Assembly (NCBI RefSeq): GCF_000255455.1
Contig: NZ_JH621256.1
Coordinates: 1-64,000, forward strand
Source: Aquimarina agarilytica ZC1
GTDB taxonomy: Bacteria; Bacteroidota; Bacteroidia; Flavobacteriales; Flavobacteriaceae
DNA length: 64,000 nt
Direction of reading: 5' to 3'
Position 1 is the stretch's first letter, and every line of letters begins with the position of its first letter. The notes under the pieces were generated by a model that worked only from the letters and a program-made list of their open reading frames with translations, had not been told where the DNA came from and did no database searches. Below are positions 55,097 through 63,664 of this stretch, piece after piece. A program made the position numbers and the translations under genes.

Positions 55097-55780
55097 ATGA
55101 AACATTTTTTTCTATTACTTATTTTAACAAGTTATTGTTCTTTAGCTCAAACAAGAGTGAAACGAATTATTTCGAAAACAGCACCAAGCACTCAACATCA
55201 AGAGCTAAATAATAAGGATATCAACCGACTAAATTTAGAATCAAAAATTGTTGGAAAAGCGGCACTGCCAATTTTGTACAGATTTAAAAATAAACAATTA
55301 ATTTTAAACGGTGCGGGACTTAGAGAACTGCTTTGGGTAGATATATATGCCTGTGGTTTATATATGAATAAGCCTAATTCTAATGCTAAGGATATTATTG
55401 AAAAAGATGAAGCGATGATTGTCCGCATGGATATTATATCAAAAGCGGTATCACATGATAAAATGGTAAAAGCTTTTCGTAAAGGTTTTATTGATGGAAA
55501 TGATAAAAATATCATTACTAAATATGGTAGCGAAATTGATGAGTTTTTAAAACATATTGAAGGCTTAGTACTTAAAATTGGAGATAAAATTGATGTTGTT
55601 TATGAGCCCAATTTAGGTGTTTCTCTTTATATTAATTATGAAAAATTAGGGACTGTAGGTGATCTTGGATTTAAAAGAGCAATATTTAATATATGGTTAT
55701 CGAAAAACCCAGTAGATAAAAGTTTACGAGGTGAATTATTAGAAGGAGCTACAGTTTATCTTGCTGCGGATAATAGATGA
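55097..55780 (+). CDS. Exported chalcone isomerase-like protein
   Basis: 227 residues. The signal peptide ends near CSLAQ. Residues about 55-227 follow the bacterial chalcone-isomerase-like fold: LILNGAGLRELLWVDIYACGLYM, then VRMDIISKAVSHDKMVKAFRKGF, VLKIGDKIDVVYEPNLGVSLYIN and FKRAIFNIWLSKNPVDKSLRGELLEG. In bacteria this fold is usually non-enzymatic or of unknown function and may bind fatty acids; flavonoid isomerisation is unlikely. It has its own promoter and terminator. Confidence 0.87.
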   Translation: MKHFFLLLILTSYCSLAQTRVKRIISKTAPSTQHQELNNKDINRLNLESKIVGKAALPILYRFKNKQLILNGAGLRELLWVDIYACGLYMNKPNSNAKDIIEKDEAMIVRMDIISKAVSHDKMVKAFRKGFIDGNDKNIITKYGSEIDEFLKHIEGLVLKIGDKIDVVYEPNLGVSLYINYEKLGTVGDLGFKRAIFNIWLSKNPVDKSLRGELLEGATVYLAADNR

Positions 55781-55849
55781 TGCGTTGTACTCGTTAAAAT
55801 CCAATTTTAATTTTTGAACAATCATGCTAGTTCGAATTGGTATGGTATA

Positions 55850-55900
55850 AAAAGAAGCCTATTGAATTTTAAAAGTTTTAATATTCAATGGGCTTCTTTT
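55850..55900 (+). terminator. Rho-independent terminator
   Basis: AAAAGAAGCCTATTGAAT / ATTCAATGGGCTTCTTTT, an 18-bp stem with one G-T pair and a 15-nt loop, followed by a T-rich stretch. Confidence 0.9.
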
Positions 55901-55950
55901 TGTAATATTGATCATCAAACTTTACGACTTTTGTAATAAATATATAAGTC

Positions 55951-56003
55951 TCTAGGGTTAAAAAAAATGATAAAAGAAGGTCGCTACAAAGTAACGACCC
56001 TAG
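55951..56003 (-). terminator. Terminator of the nirBD operon
   Basis: On the minus strand GGTCGTTAC / GTAGCGACC (55979-55999) forms a hairpin with a TTT loop followed by TTCTTTTATC and a T8 run. An outer pair, TCTAGGGT / ACCCTAGA, encloses it. Confidence 0.8.
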
Positions 56004-56050
56004 AAAAACAAAAATCAAAATTAATTGATTATTTACGAATTTGCTAATGG

Positions 56051-56428
56051 CTATTCAGCAAATCCAATAAATACATTATCCCCTTCAATTTTAACAGGGT
56101 ACGTGGCAATAGGATCAATATCACCATTAAGGTTTTCTCCATTTTCTAATGAAAATGTTTTTTTATGTAGTGGGCAAGCAACTTTTGGAGTTCCTTTGTC
56201 ATCACCAATCATTCCACGGCTTAATACCATTTCCATTTTATGTGGGCATACATTTTGACATGCATACCATTTTCCTGTTCTGGCAAAATTAAATACAGCT
56301 ATTTGTTTGTTTTTATACTTAACACAAGCACCTCCATCGGCAGGAAAATCATTAATACTAGCGGCTTTAAACCAAACTTTTACTTCTTCTATCGAAGTAC
56401 TATTATATCTATCTAGAATTGCTTCCAT
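56051..56428 (-). CDS. nirD: Nitrite reductase small subunit (Rieske-type NirD)
   Basis: 125 residues, the small subunit of cytoplasmic NADH-dependent assimilatory nitrite reductase. The Rieske-like fold keeps a full cluster-ligand pattern: C-P-H in NVCPHKMEMVLSRGM and C-P-L-H in VACPLHKKTFSLENG. GDIDPIATYPVKIEGDNVFIG closes the domain. Some NirD proteins lack these ligands, so a [2Fe-2S] cluster may be bound here. It follows nirB on the same strand with a ~100-bp gap and ends in the terminator at 55951. It should be controlled from the nirB promoter. Confidence 0.93.
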   Translation of the reverse strand: MEAILDRYNSTSIEEVKVWFKAASINDFPADGGACVKYKNKQIAVFNFARTGKWYACQNVCPHKMEMVLSRGMIGDDKGTPKVACPLHKKTFSLENGENLNGDIDPIATYPVKIEGDNVFIGFAE

Positions 56429-56527
56429 AATCGTTTCTTGTTAATTTATTTTTCGCGTAAGCAAAAAATCTATATACTATTTTTGAATGTTTTTTGGTGA
56501 GACATTGTTGAAGTAATCAATACTAAA

Positions 56528-59047
56528 TTACTTCCAATGCTCTGGCATTTTTTGTTCTCTTAACGGAACAAAAACCAAGTTATCATCATCATCATCACTA
56601 TTTACAAAATGACTAAAACGTTTCATCATTTCAGGATCTTCAATAGCTTGTTTCCACTCACATTCAAATTTATTTACAAGAGTTTGCATCTCTTTATCTA
56701 AATCGGCAGCAATACCTAATTTATCGTTAATTATGACCTCTTTAAGGTGTTCAATACCGCCTTCTAAACGATCTTGCCATGCAGCTGTACGTTGTAAAGG
56801 TTTTGCAGTACGCATGTAGTACATTAAATAACGATCCAAGTATTTAATAACCGTTTCATTGTCTATTTGCTCGGCAAGTAATTCGGCGTGACGTGGAGTA
56901 GCTCCTCCGTTTCCACCAACGTATAAATTCCATCCACCATCAACGGCAATTAAACCAAAATCTTTCCCACGCGCCTCTGCACATTCACGGATACATCCCG
57001 AGACTCCACCTTTGATTTTATGAGGAGAACGCATGCCTCGGTAACGATTTTCAAGTTCAATACCAAAGCTTACACTTTCGTCCATTCCGTACCTACACCA
57101 TGTAGAACCTACACAAGTTTTTACAGTACGTAATGATTTTCCGTAAGCGTGACCACTTTCAAAACCATTCTCAATTAATTCTTTCCAAATTAAAGGCAAT
57201 TGATTTAGCGTAGCTCCAAAAAAGTCAATACGAACACCACCAGTAATTTTGGTGTATAAGTCATATTTTTTGGCAATTTCTCCTAACACAATTAATTTTT
57301 CTGGAGTAATTTCTCCACCAGGAATACGTGGAACTACAGAATAAGTTCCATTACGTTGTATATTGGCTAAAAATCGATCATTAGAATCTTGAATAGCATA
57401 TTCTTTATTAGCTGTGTCGGCGTGTATGGTTGCCATTAATGAAGCTACTAAAGGCTTACATAACTCACATCCATGACCTCCATTTCCATGAGTATCTAAG
57501 ACTTCATTGAATGTTGTAAAACCTTTTACTTGGATAATGTCGTATAATTCCTGACGGTTATAATCAAAGTGTTCACACACATTGTCCTTAACCACACGTC
57601 CTAATGACTTTAAAGTAGCGTCAACCAAATCTTTAACCATTGGTTTACAGCCACCACATCCTGTTCCTGCTTTTGTACAGCTAACCACATCGCCTAAATC
57701 ATTGGCTTTACCGCTTTCAATGGCATTACATATTTGTCCTTTGGTAACGCTTTCGCAAGAACAAATTTGAGCATCATCAGGTAAATCCATTACGTCACCT
57801 AATAATGAGCCACCTTCGCCACCACGACTACCTAAAATTAAATCTTCAGGATCTTCAGGTAACTTCATACCATTACTATAAATTTGGAATAAGGAGTTGT
57901 AGTCAGAAGAATCACCAACTAAAATACCACCTAATAATTTTTTTCCATCTTTAGTAACGTTTATTTTTTTATAAATACCATTACGTTTATTCACGTAAGT
58001 GATTTCGTCTAAATCTTCTTTAGCATCATTTAATGCGTCACCAAAACTAGCAACCTCAGTACCAATAAGCTTTAATTGAGTAGACATGTCAATATACTCT
58101 GGCATTTCATCGGTACCCCCAGTTAATTGATCAACTACTACTTCTGCCATGTCATAACCTGGAGCCACCAAGCCATAAATCATACTGTTTAAAAGGGCAC
58201 ATTCACCAATAGCATAAATATTTGGATCCGAAGTAAGCATGTTTTGGTTAACCAAAATACCACCACGTGTTCCTACTTCAAGTCCACACTCACGTGCTAC
58301 AGCATCGCGAGGACGTATACCTGCTGAAACAACTAGCATGTCTACTTTTAATTCAGTGCCATCAACATATTGAAGACCTTCAATAGCTTTGTCACCTTGT
58401 ATATGCTGTGTTTGTTTAGATAAGTGTACCTTTAAACCAAGGCTTTCTATTTTAGCCTGTAACATATCACTAGCACCTTTGTCCAATTGTCTTGGCATAA
58501 GCCTTGGAGCAAATTCAACAACATGTGCGTTTAAGCCTAAATTTTTAACCGCATTCGCAGCTTCCAAACCTAAAAGTCCACCACCAAGAACAGCAGCTTC
58601 AGTTTTACCTGCAGCTTTTAATTTTTTAGCGTAAGCCTCAGTAGCCTCTAAATCTTCAATGGTACGATAAACAAAAACACCTTCTTTTTCCACACCTGGA
58701 ATTGGGGGAACAAAGGCAGACGAACCTGTTGCTAATACTAAATAGTCATAAGAATATTTATCACCACGGTGGTTAGCTACCGTTTTATTTTCACGATCAA
58801 TTTCGGTAATCATTTCCGAAATATGAAGATCGATGTTGTTTTCTGTGTACCAAGTTGCTGAGGACATACTTAAATCTTCAGCAGTTTTACCGTCGTAAAA
58901 TTCACTTAAATGTACACGATCATAAGCGCGTCTTGGTTCTTCTCCAAATACGACAAGCTCAAATTCAGAATAGTTTGGGTGTGCTGCAAGTTTTTCACAA
59001 AACTTATAACCTACCATACCATTTCCAATTACAATTACTTTTTTCAT
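56528..59047 (-). CDS. nirB: Assimilatory nitrite reductase large subunit NirB
   Basis: 839 residues; reduces nitrite to ammonium with NAD(P)H. Order: FAD/NAD-binding reductase (GNGMVGYKFCEKL, ATGSSAFVPPIPG, VLGGGLLGLEAAN), two BFD-like [2Fe-2S] segments (CSCESVTKGQI with TGCGGC; then HGNGGHGCELC), and a ferredoxin-like domain. The sirohaem/[4Fe-4S] site has C-x5-C in TCVGSTWCRYG and C-x3-C in SGCIRECAEARGKD. Length and architecture are standard. Upstream are two tandem TAAGTA-N4-TACKTA palindromes at 59074-59109 touching a -7 box. nirD follows. Nitrate reductase is not in the window. Confidence 0.97.
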   Translation of the reverse strand: MKKVIVIGNGMVGYKFCEKLAAHPNYSEFELVVFGEEPRRAYDRVHLSEFYDGKTAEDLSMSSATWYTENNIDLHISEMITEIDRENKTVANHRGDKYSYDYLVLATGSSAFVPPIPGVEKEGVFVYRTIEDLEATEAYAKKLKAAGKTEAAVLGGGLLGLEAANAVKNLGLNAHVVEFAPRLMPRQLDKGASDMLQAKIESLGLKVHLSKQTQHIQGDKAIEGLQYVDGTELKVDMLVVSAGIRPRDAVARECGLEVGTRGGILVNQNMLTSDPNIYAIGECALLNSMIYGLVAPGYDMAEVVVDQLTGGTDEMPEYIDMSTQLKLIGTEVASFGDALNDAKEDLDEITYVNKRNGIYKKINVTKDGKKLLGGILVGDSSDYNSLFQIYSNGMKLPEDPEDLILGSRGGEGGSLLGDVMDLPDDAQICSCESVTKGQICNAIESGKANDLGDVVSCTKAGTGCGGCKPMVKDLVDATLKSLGRVVKDNVCEHFDYNRQELYDIIQVKGFTTFNEVLDTHGNGGHGCELCKPLVASLMATIHADTANKEYAIQDSNDRFLANIQRNGTYSVVPRIPGGEITPEKLIVLGEIAKKYDLYTKITGGVRIDFFGATLNQLPLIWKELIENGFESGHAYGKSLRTVKTCVGSTWCRYGMDESVSFGIELENRYRGMRSPHKIKGGVSGCIRECAEARGKDFGLIAVDGGWNLYVGGNGGATPRHAELLAEQIDNETVIKYLDRYLMYYMRTAKPLQRTAAWQDRLEGGIEHLKEVIINDKLGIAADLDKEMQTLVNKFECEWKQAIEDPEMMKRFSHFVNSDDDDDNLVFVPLREQKMPEHWK

Positions 59048-59067
59048 TTTGATTTGTTTTTCCGGGA

Positions 59068-59109
59068 CAAAAATAAGTATTTATGCTTATTTTTAAGTAC
59101 AAATACGTA
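59068..59109 (-). promoter_or_regulatory. nirB promoter with two tandem TAAGTA-N4-TACTTA-type palindromes
   Basis: -7 box TATTTTTG (minus strand, 59068-59075). Palindrome 1 TAAGTA-TTTA-TGCTTA at 59074-59089 overlaps the box by 2 bp. Palindrome 2 TAAGTA-CAAA-TACGTA at 59094-59109 starts exactly 20 bp further. The latter is centred about 40 bp upstream of the expected transcript start, a classic activator position. Confidence 0.7.
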
Positions 59110-59124
59110 ATTTTTTGTTAATTT

Positions 59125-59154
59125 AAAAGGACTATCTAGCTAGATAGTCCTTTT
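59125..59154 (-). terminator. Rho-independent terminator of the NarK-type transporter gene
   Basis: AAAAGGACTATCT / AGATAGTCCTTTT around AGCT; both flanks suit a terminator. It separates the transporter from nirB, so the two are independent transcripts sharing one operator type. Confidence 0.88.
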
Positions 59155-59206
59155 TTAAAATTATTATAAATAAATAATTTAGTGATTTACTAAGGAAATG
59201 TGTTAA

Positions 59207-60568
59207 TTAAGCTAATGCTGTTGCTGTTGACGCATCAATTTCTCGTTGTAAATCTTCTAATTTTTTTTGTTCATCTTTTGCAAGTTGTTCTTCTTGAGGA
59301 GTGAATCTAACCAGTAAACCTAAGAAACCTACTGCGGCTACGATAAATCCAAAAGCAAAGAATGCTTCTTGTAAACTAGAGCCACTTCTCAATAAATATT
59401 GAGCATATAATACGGCACCAACATTACCACCAGCACCAACGATACCAGCAACTGCTCCTAAAGCTTTTCTGTTTATAAATGGAACTACAGAATAAGTGGC
59501 ACCTTCTGCCATTTGAACAAATAATGAGAAGAATACCATAGAGGTAACTGCTAGGCTTAATGAATTCATTTGAGAGAATAATAATAAGGCTAAACCTTCA
59601 GCAACAACTACGTATACTAGTATTTTTACCCTGCCGTTTAATCCAGAGTTTTTTCCAAATTTATCTGCAATCCAACCCCCAGTTGAACGGGCAAATAAGT
59701 TCATTGCTCCAAAGAATAATACGATAAATCCAGCAGTCTGTTGACTTAGGCTAAATTTTTCTTGATAATAAGTAGAAGCTTTCCCGGTAACAAATAATTC
59801 CATACCGAAACATCCTGCGTACATTAAGAATAAAATCCATACTCTTTTATCCGAAGCCGCAGTCATGAAAGAACCTTTTTCTCCTTTTTTAGTTTGTGGT
59901 CTTTCTTCTGGAAGGTCTTCATAATTACCTTTTGGGCAATCTGTTGTGTATTTCCAGTATAAAAATGCAACTAGTAACATAATTGCAGCAGGGACATACA
60001 TCGCAATTCTCCATGATGATGTAGCTTCAGCAAAACCGAAAGCGGTTACACCGGCTGCTATTAATGGCATGGTAGCATTAGTAACACCACCTCCTAAGTT
60101 ACCCCAGCCTGCGGTAGTTGCATTAGCTATACCTATAACGTTTGGAGCAAACATAACAGAGGTGTGGTATTGAGTGATCACAAAAGATGCGCCAATAACC
60201 CCTATGGCTAAACGCGAAAACAAGTAAGTTTCCCAAGTGTTTGCAAATGAAGATCCTGCAACTGCTAAGGCTCCAAAAATTAATAAGTATACATAACTTT
60301 TTCTTGGTCCAATCTTATCACATAAAGGGCCAATAAGTAAACGAGCAAAAATGGTAACTCCTACCGATGCAATAAAAGCCAAAGTAGTTTGCGCTTTGGT
60401 TAATGCTAAATCTGGTGCGATAGTGGATTTCATTAATGGCGCATGAGAGAACCATCCGAAGAAACACAAAAAGAAAGCGATCCAGCTCAAGTGGAAGGTT
60501 CGCATTTGTACGCTTTTAAAATCAGTAAGCTTTATTTTCGTAGCCTTACTAGTACTTAAATTATTCAT
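59207..60568 (-). CDS. narK: MFS nitrate/nitrite transporter (NarK/NasA family)
   Basis: 453 residues, twelve membrane helices. Family signatures are LLIGPLCDKIGPRKSYVYLL (MFS motif between helices 2 and 3), nitrate signature 1 TAGWGNLGGGVTNATMPLI, and signature 2 GIVGAGGNVGAVLYAQYL. It imports nitrate (and possibly exports nitrite) to feed the nirBD pathway. A short acidic/helical C-terminal tail follows the last helix. It is transcribed alone from a promoter with TAAGTA-N4-TACTTA operators and ends at the palindromic terminator at 59125. narK versus nasA naming cannot be decided. Confidence 0.93.
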   Translation of the reverse strand: MNNLSTSKATKIKLTDFKSVQMRTFHLSWIAFFLCFFGWFSHAPLMKSTIAPDLALTKAQTTLAFIASVGVTIFARLLIGPLCDKIGPRKSYVYLLIFGALAVAGSSFANTWETYLFSRLAIGVIGASFVITQYHTSVMFAPNVIGIANATTAGWGNLGGGVTNATMPLIAAGVTAFGFAEATSSWRIAMYVPAAIMLLVAFLYWKYTTDCPKGNYEDLPEERPQTKKGEKGSFMTAASDKRVWILFLMYAGCFGMELFVTGKASTYYQEKFSLSQQTAGFIVLFFGAMNLFARSTGGWIADKFGKNSGLNGRVKILVYVVVAEGLALLLFSQMNSLSLAVTSMVFFSLFVQMAEGATYSVVPFINRKALGAVAGIVGAGGNVGAVLYAQYLLRSGSSLQEAFFAFGFIVAAVGFLGLLVRFTPQEEQLAKDEQKKLEDLQREIDASTATALA

Positions 60569-60599
60569 AATTTCTAGGAAGTATTAAATTAATCGACTG

Positions 60600-60642
60600 C
60601 GAAAGTAAGTATTTTTTTTAAATACGTAAGTAATTATACTTA
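60600..60642 (-). promoter_or_regulatory. Nitrate-transporter promoter with TAAGTA-N4-TACTTA operator
   Basis: -7-like box TACTTTCG (minus strand, 60600-60607), with a TAAGTA half site at 60606-60611 overlapping it by 2 bp. A perfect palindrome TAAGTA-ATTA-TACTTA lies at 60627-60642, 21 bp away. Confidence 0.65.
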
Positions 60643-60669
60643 TTTATTTTGAATTACATAATTTATTAT

Positions 60670-60840
60670 TTAATCCGTTTTCTATATTAGAACTTCGTTA
60701 TAAGTATTGAAAGCTCAATAAAATCAAGTGTTTTTTTGATTTCAGCATAGCATGGTTTTGGTTAAATCAAAAATTGAGCGAAGCCTTTGATTTTGATAAA
60801 TTTCGATATGGAATAGATTTTTTAATGTATAATTCGGGTT
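60670..60840 (+). repeat. MITE-like AACCCGAAT-ended repeat, full-length copy
   Basis: About 171 bp: degenerate left end (TAATCCGTTTTCTATATTAG), AACTTCGTTATAAGTATTG, AAGCTCAATAAAAT, GATTTCAGCATAGCA, GAGCGAAGCCTTTGATTTTG, ATGGAATAGATTTTTTAATG and a right end ATAATTCGGGTT. It lies just upstream of the transporter promoter region and next to the porin terminator. Confidence 0.75.
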
Positions 60841-60846
60841 TAATGC

Positions 60847-60881
60847 AAAAAAAGCTTGCCGATTGATCGACAAGCCTTTTT
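60847..60881 (-). terminator. Rho-independent terminator of the porin gene
   Basis: GCTTG...CAAGC core with inner CGAT/ATCG pairing, A-run on the left and T-run on the right. It ends the leftward gene at 60919. Confidence 0.85.
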
Positions 60882-60918
60882 TATAATAAAGTTAGTATTC
60901 AGTTAAGTATTTTGTATA

Positions 60919-62247
60919 TTATTTAGCTTCTGGAGCAGCTTCTTTTTTCCATTTGAATAAGTTTGGTTTAATGGTTAACATTACCCATCCCCAACTTTGG
61001 TTACTGTCAGGATTACCCCCAGTTCTTGCATCTGCAAAGTCATCACCTAAAAATGATTGTGAGTATCCAACTTTAACATTGGCATAAGGAGTGATACCTT
61101 GTGCATATACTAAATCGACAGCAGTTCCTAAATTTTTGTCGAAACCGCTTGGTGCGTCAGCAGCACTAAAGTTATGAACAAAACCAATTAATTTTGATTT
61201 AGCTCCAGTTTTAATAACTGTTTTTAAATGTATATCAATAAGTCCAACATTATTAGCATGTCTTCCTACGTAAAAGAAATCTTGGAAACCATTAAATTTG
61301 TGGTTGGTACCAAATAAAGGGAAGAAAGCTTTGGTCTCTCCGCCGCCTGTACCGTCTTCATCACCGCTAAGTATTTCTGCTCCTAATCCGATCAATTTAA
61401 AAGCACCACTTGAAGGTTTATAACCTGCAAATAATGAAGCTTGAAAAGCATTGATATCTACAGCATCATTAAATTGTCCAAATTGATAGTAACCACTACC
61501 AGTTACAGTAAAGCTACTATCGCTGTAATCAAAATATATACCAGTTGTTTGTCTAGAAGATGTTCCAGGTGTTGAATCTCCTTCAACTAAAGGATTTTGA
61601 AAAGTATTGTTTAAGAATAAAAAGCTTCCTTTGAAGTTTTCAGATAATTTTCCAGAGGCATGTAAAAGTTGCATGGCTTTGTATTGGAATATTGGTGCAC
61701 CAAGACCTCTTGAAGAAAATTGAGTGTCAAAGTTGTTTCCTCCATCTCTTTCTTGATTAAACGCAAAACCTAGATCTAATTTAAAGCTAGATTTTTTATA
61801 TCTTAACAAAGCAACATCGTGAGTTCTTTGTTGTTGAGCCCATCCAAGACCACCTAAAATACGTTGATCATCATAACTTAATAATTGACGACCTACTTTT
61901 GTAGAAAAACCATTTCCTAATTTGATTTCTGCCCATGCTTGATTAACTAAAAAACCTGTCTGGTTAGCGACATCATCATTAGCAGATAGTTGTGGGCGAT
62001 CTCCCCATACGCTTACATCTTGAAAATCTAAAAAAGCGGTGATTTTTGAATCTGTATATTTTAGTAATAAAGATGATCTTTGCGATACGAAAGCAGCAGG
62101 TTCTGCATCTTTAGGAGCTACATCTTGAAATCCATTACGGAATTCAAAACGAGGTCTAATCATTGCATCAACCGATAATTCTTGTGCAGTTGCACTATAA
62201 AGCCCTAATCCTAATAGCGCGCTAGTAAGTAAATGTGATTTTTTCAT
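60919..62247 (-). CDS. Outer-membrane porin, alginate-export (AlgE-like) family
   Basis: 442 residues. The signal peptide ends near SATAQ and alternating beta-strand sequence follows throughout. RPRFEFRNGFQD, SQRSSLLLKYTDSKITAFLDFQDVSVWGDRP, QAWAEIKLGNGFSTKVGRQLLSYDDQRILG and HDVALLRYKKSSFKLDLGFAFNQE are typical of the family. In this setting, between a nitrate transporter and a response regulator and with the same operator, it most likely lets nitrate or nitrite cross the outer membrane; alginate export is not implied. It is transcribed alone, with promoter at 62281. Confidence 0.87.
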   Translation of the reverse strand: MKKSHLLTSALLGLGLYSATAQELSVDAMIRPRFEFRNGFQDVAPKDAEPAAFVSQRSSLLLKYTDSKITAFLDFQDVSVWGDRPQLSANDDVANQTGFLVNQAWAEIKLGNGFSTKVGRQLLSYDDQRILGGLGWAQQQRTHDVALLRYKKSSFKLDLGFAFNQERDGGNNFDTQFSSRGLGAPIFQYKAMQLLHASGKLSENFKGSFLFLNNTFQNPLVEGDSTPGTSSRQTTGIYFDYSDSSFTVTGSGYYQFGQFNDAVDINAFQASLFAGYKPSSGAFKLIGLGAEILSGDEDGTGGGETKAFFPLFGTNHKFNGFQDFFYVGRHANNVGLIDIHLKTVIKTGAKSKLIGFVHNFSAADAPSGFDKNLGTAVDLVYAQGITPYANVKVGYSQSFLGDDFADARTGGNPDSNQSWGWVMLTIKPNLFKWKKEAAPEAK

Positions 62248-62280
62248 ATAATTTAGTTATGATTATAAATAACAACGAGA

Positions 62281-62317
62281 CAAATATAAGTATTAATACT
62301 TAGTTTATATCTAAGTA
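62281..62317 (-). promoter_or_regulatory. Porin promoter with TAAGTA-N4-TACTTA operator
   Basis: -7 box TATATTTG (minus strand, 62281-62288). The perfect palindrome TAAGTA-TTAA-TACTTA (62287-62302) overlaps it by 2 bp, the same geometry as nirB. A further half site TAAGTA is at 62312-62317. Confidence 0.7.
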
Positions 62318-62648
62318 TTTTTGATTTTTTTGTGATTAGTTGGATTATTGTTTATTCCTTAAAAAATGGAACATGTTTAACATATAACCTTATAGTTTAC
62401 TTGGTTAAAAGTAAGTTAAAATTATAAATATTTGATTTTTAGAAATTTATATTTTTTTGTATATAATTTGTATGGATAATTATTACTTCGATTTACGGAG
62501 ATTTTTATACTTAAAATAGAAAATACAATAGTTGTAAAGTTAATTTTTAATTATAAAAAATATTAAAACTACGTATTATAAATAAGTATTACCTATGCAT
62601 AATATGTCTAAAAATTATTTTTTTTTAGGTATTGTTACTTTTTTAGAT
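62318..62648. other. AT-rich divergent intergenic region
   Basis: Between the porin and response-regulator promoters. It has a TACGTA at 62570-62575 and TAAGTA at 62583-62588 but no full palindrome. I see no ORF or RNA gene. Confidence 0.45.
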
Positions 62649-62696
62649 TACTTATAAAGAAAGAATTTTGTATATTTCATTACTTAGTTATTTTTG
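62649..62696 (+). promoter_or_regulatory. Response-regulator promoter with TACTTA half sites
   Basis: TACTTA at 62649-62654 and 62681-62686, the second ending 2 bases before the exact -7 box TATTTTTG (62689-62696). The layout TACTTAGTTATTTTTG is nearly that of the globin promoter, TACTTAGTTAATTTG. This may allow autoregulation. Confidence 0.5.
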
Positions 62697-62721
62697 TACT
62701 TTTTATAAATCGAAAAATTTA

Positions 62722-63414
62722 ATGCATATACATAAAATTCTACTTGTTGATGATCATTCTTTAGTACGTGATGGAATCAAATCTTTATTAGAAAATGAAT
62801 CTGATTTAGAGGTGATTGGAGAAGCATCTAATGGGGAAGAGGCTATTACACGAACAAATAATTTGCAGCCAGATTTAGTGATTTGTGATATTAGAATGCC
62901 TAAAAAAACAGGTATCGAAGCTGTTTCAGAATTAGCAAAACAACATCCTACTATAAGGTTTATTATGCTTTCGATGCATGATTCGGAAGAGTATATTTTA
63001 CAATCAATTCAAGCTGGGGCACATGGTTATTTGTTGAAAGATGCAGGTAAAGATGAAGTGCTTAAAGCTATTCATTCTGTGCTCGAAGGCGGGAAGTATT
63101 TTAGTGGAGATGTGTCATCAATATTAGTAAACAACCTAGTTAGTGGGGGCTTAGGAGCTAAAAGTGTAAGTGCGCCTTTGCATAATGATATTAATTCCGA
63201 AGGAGGAGGTGTCGCAAACTTTAATCTGACTAAACGTGAAAAGCAAATATTAGAAAAAGCAGTTGCAGGTTTGAGTAATAAAGAAATTGCAGAAGAGTTA
63301 GGTATAAGCAAACGTACAACCGAAGTGCATCGTTTTAACTTAATGAAAAAATTAAATGTAAAGAATATCCTTGATTTAAGTAACAAGGCACGTAAATATG
63401 ATTTGTTAGATTAA
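62722..63414 (+). CDS. NarL/LuxR-type response regulator
   Basis: 230 residues from ATG 62722 (MHIHKILLVDDHSLVRDG); the frame runs 18 codons upstream across the -7 box, so that part is not translated. The receiver domain (about 4-120) has acidic pair VDD, phospho-Asp in LVICDIRMPKKTG, and the Lys in YLLKDAGKDE. A Gly/Ser-rich linker leads to a LuxR-type helix-turn-helix (LTKREKQILEKAVAGLSNKEIAEELGISKRTTEVH). It is flanked by nitrate genes with shared operators, so it is the best candidate activator. The HisKA_3 kinase at 49859 is the likely phosphodonor, though unlinked by ~11 kb. Confidence 0.9.
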   Translation: MHIHKILLVDDHSLVRDGIKSLLENESDLEVIGEASNGEEAITRTNNLQPDLVICDIRMPKKTGIEAVSELAKQHPTIRFIMLSMHDSEEYILQSIQAGAHGYLLKDAGKDEVLKAIHSVLEGGKYFSGDVSSILVNNLVSGGLGAKSVSAPLHNDINSEGGGVANFNLTKREKQILEKAVAGLSNKEIAEELGISKRTTEVHRFNLMKKLNVKNILDLSNKARKYDLLD

Positions 63415-63438
63415 ATAATCAATCTAAAGAGAATTTAC

Positions 63439-63470
63439 AACTCAAAAGCTATTAGTTTTTGAGTTTTTTT
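63439..63470 (+). terminator. Rho-independent terminator of the response regulator gene
   Basis: AACTCAAAA / TTTTGAGTT stem with a ~9-nt loop followed by a run of T. Confidence 0.85.
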
Positions 63471-63575
63471 ATGCTTAAGCTTTAATTTTTTTTCTAATTT
63501 TTCAATATTTTATTATTAAAAGCTCTTTATTCATATTTTTTTGTTTTCATATTTCTATGATTAATAAAAATGAGA

Positions 63576-63626
63576 TACTTAGTTATAATACTTAAATTAA
63601 CTAAGTATTTATACTTAGTTAATTTG
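63576..63626 (+). promoter_or_regulatory. Globin promoter with TAAGTA-N4-TACTTA operator
   Basis: A near-perfect extended palindrome, CTAAGTA-TTTA-TACTTAG, lies at 63601-63618 (core 63602-63617), followed 1 bp later by a -7-like TTAATTTG (63619-63626). TACTTA half sites at 63576-63581 and 63589-63594 may form a weaker second operator. Confidence 0.65.
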
Positions 63627-63664
63627 TAAATTGCTGGCATTGTTTAATACTAAAGTCAACAATT

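Noticed and set aside
60919-62247. True alginate exporter function for the AlgE-like porin
   Set aside because: No alginate synthesis genes are nearby, and the shared operator and neighbours fit nitrate uptake better; only the barrel family is retained.
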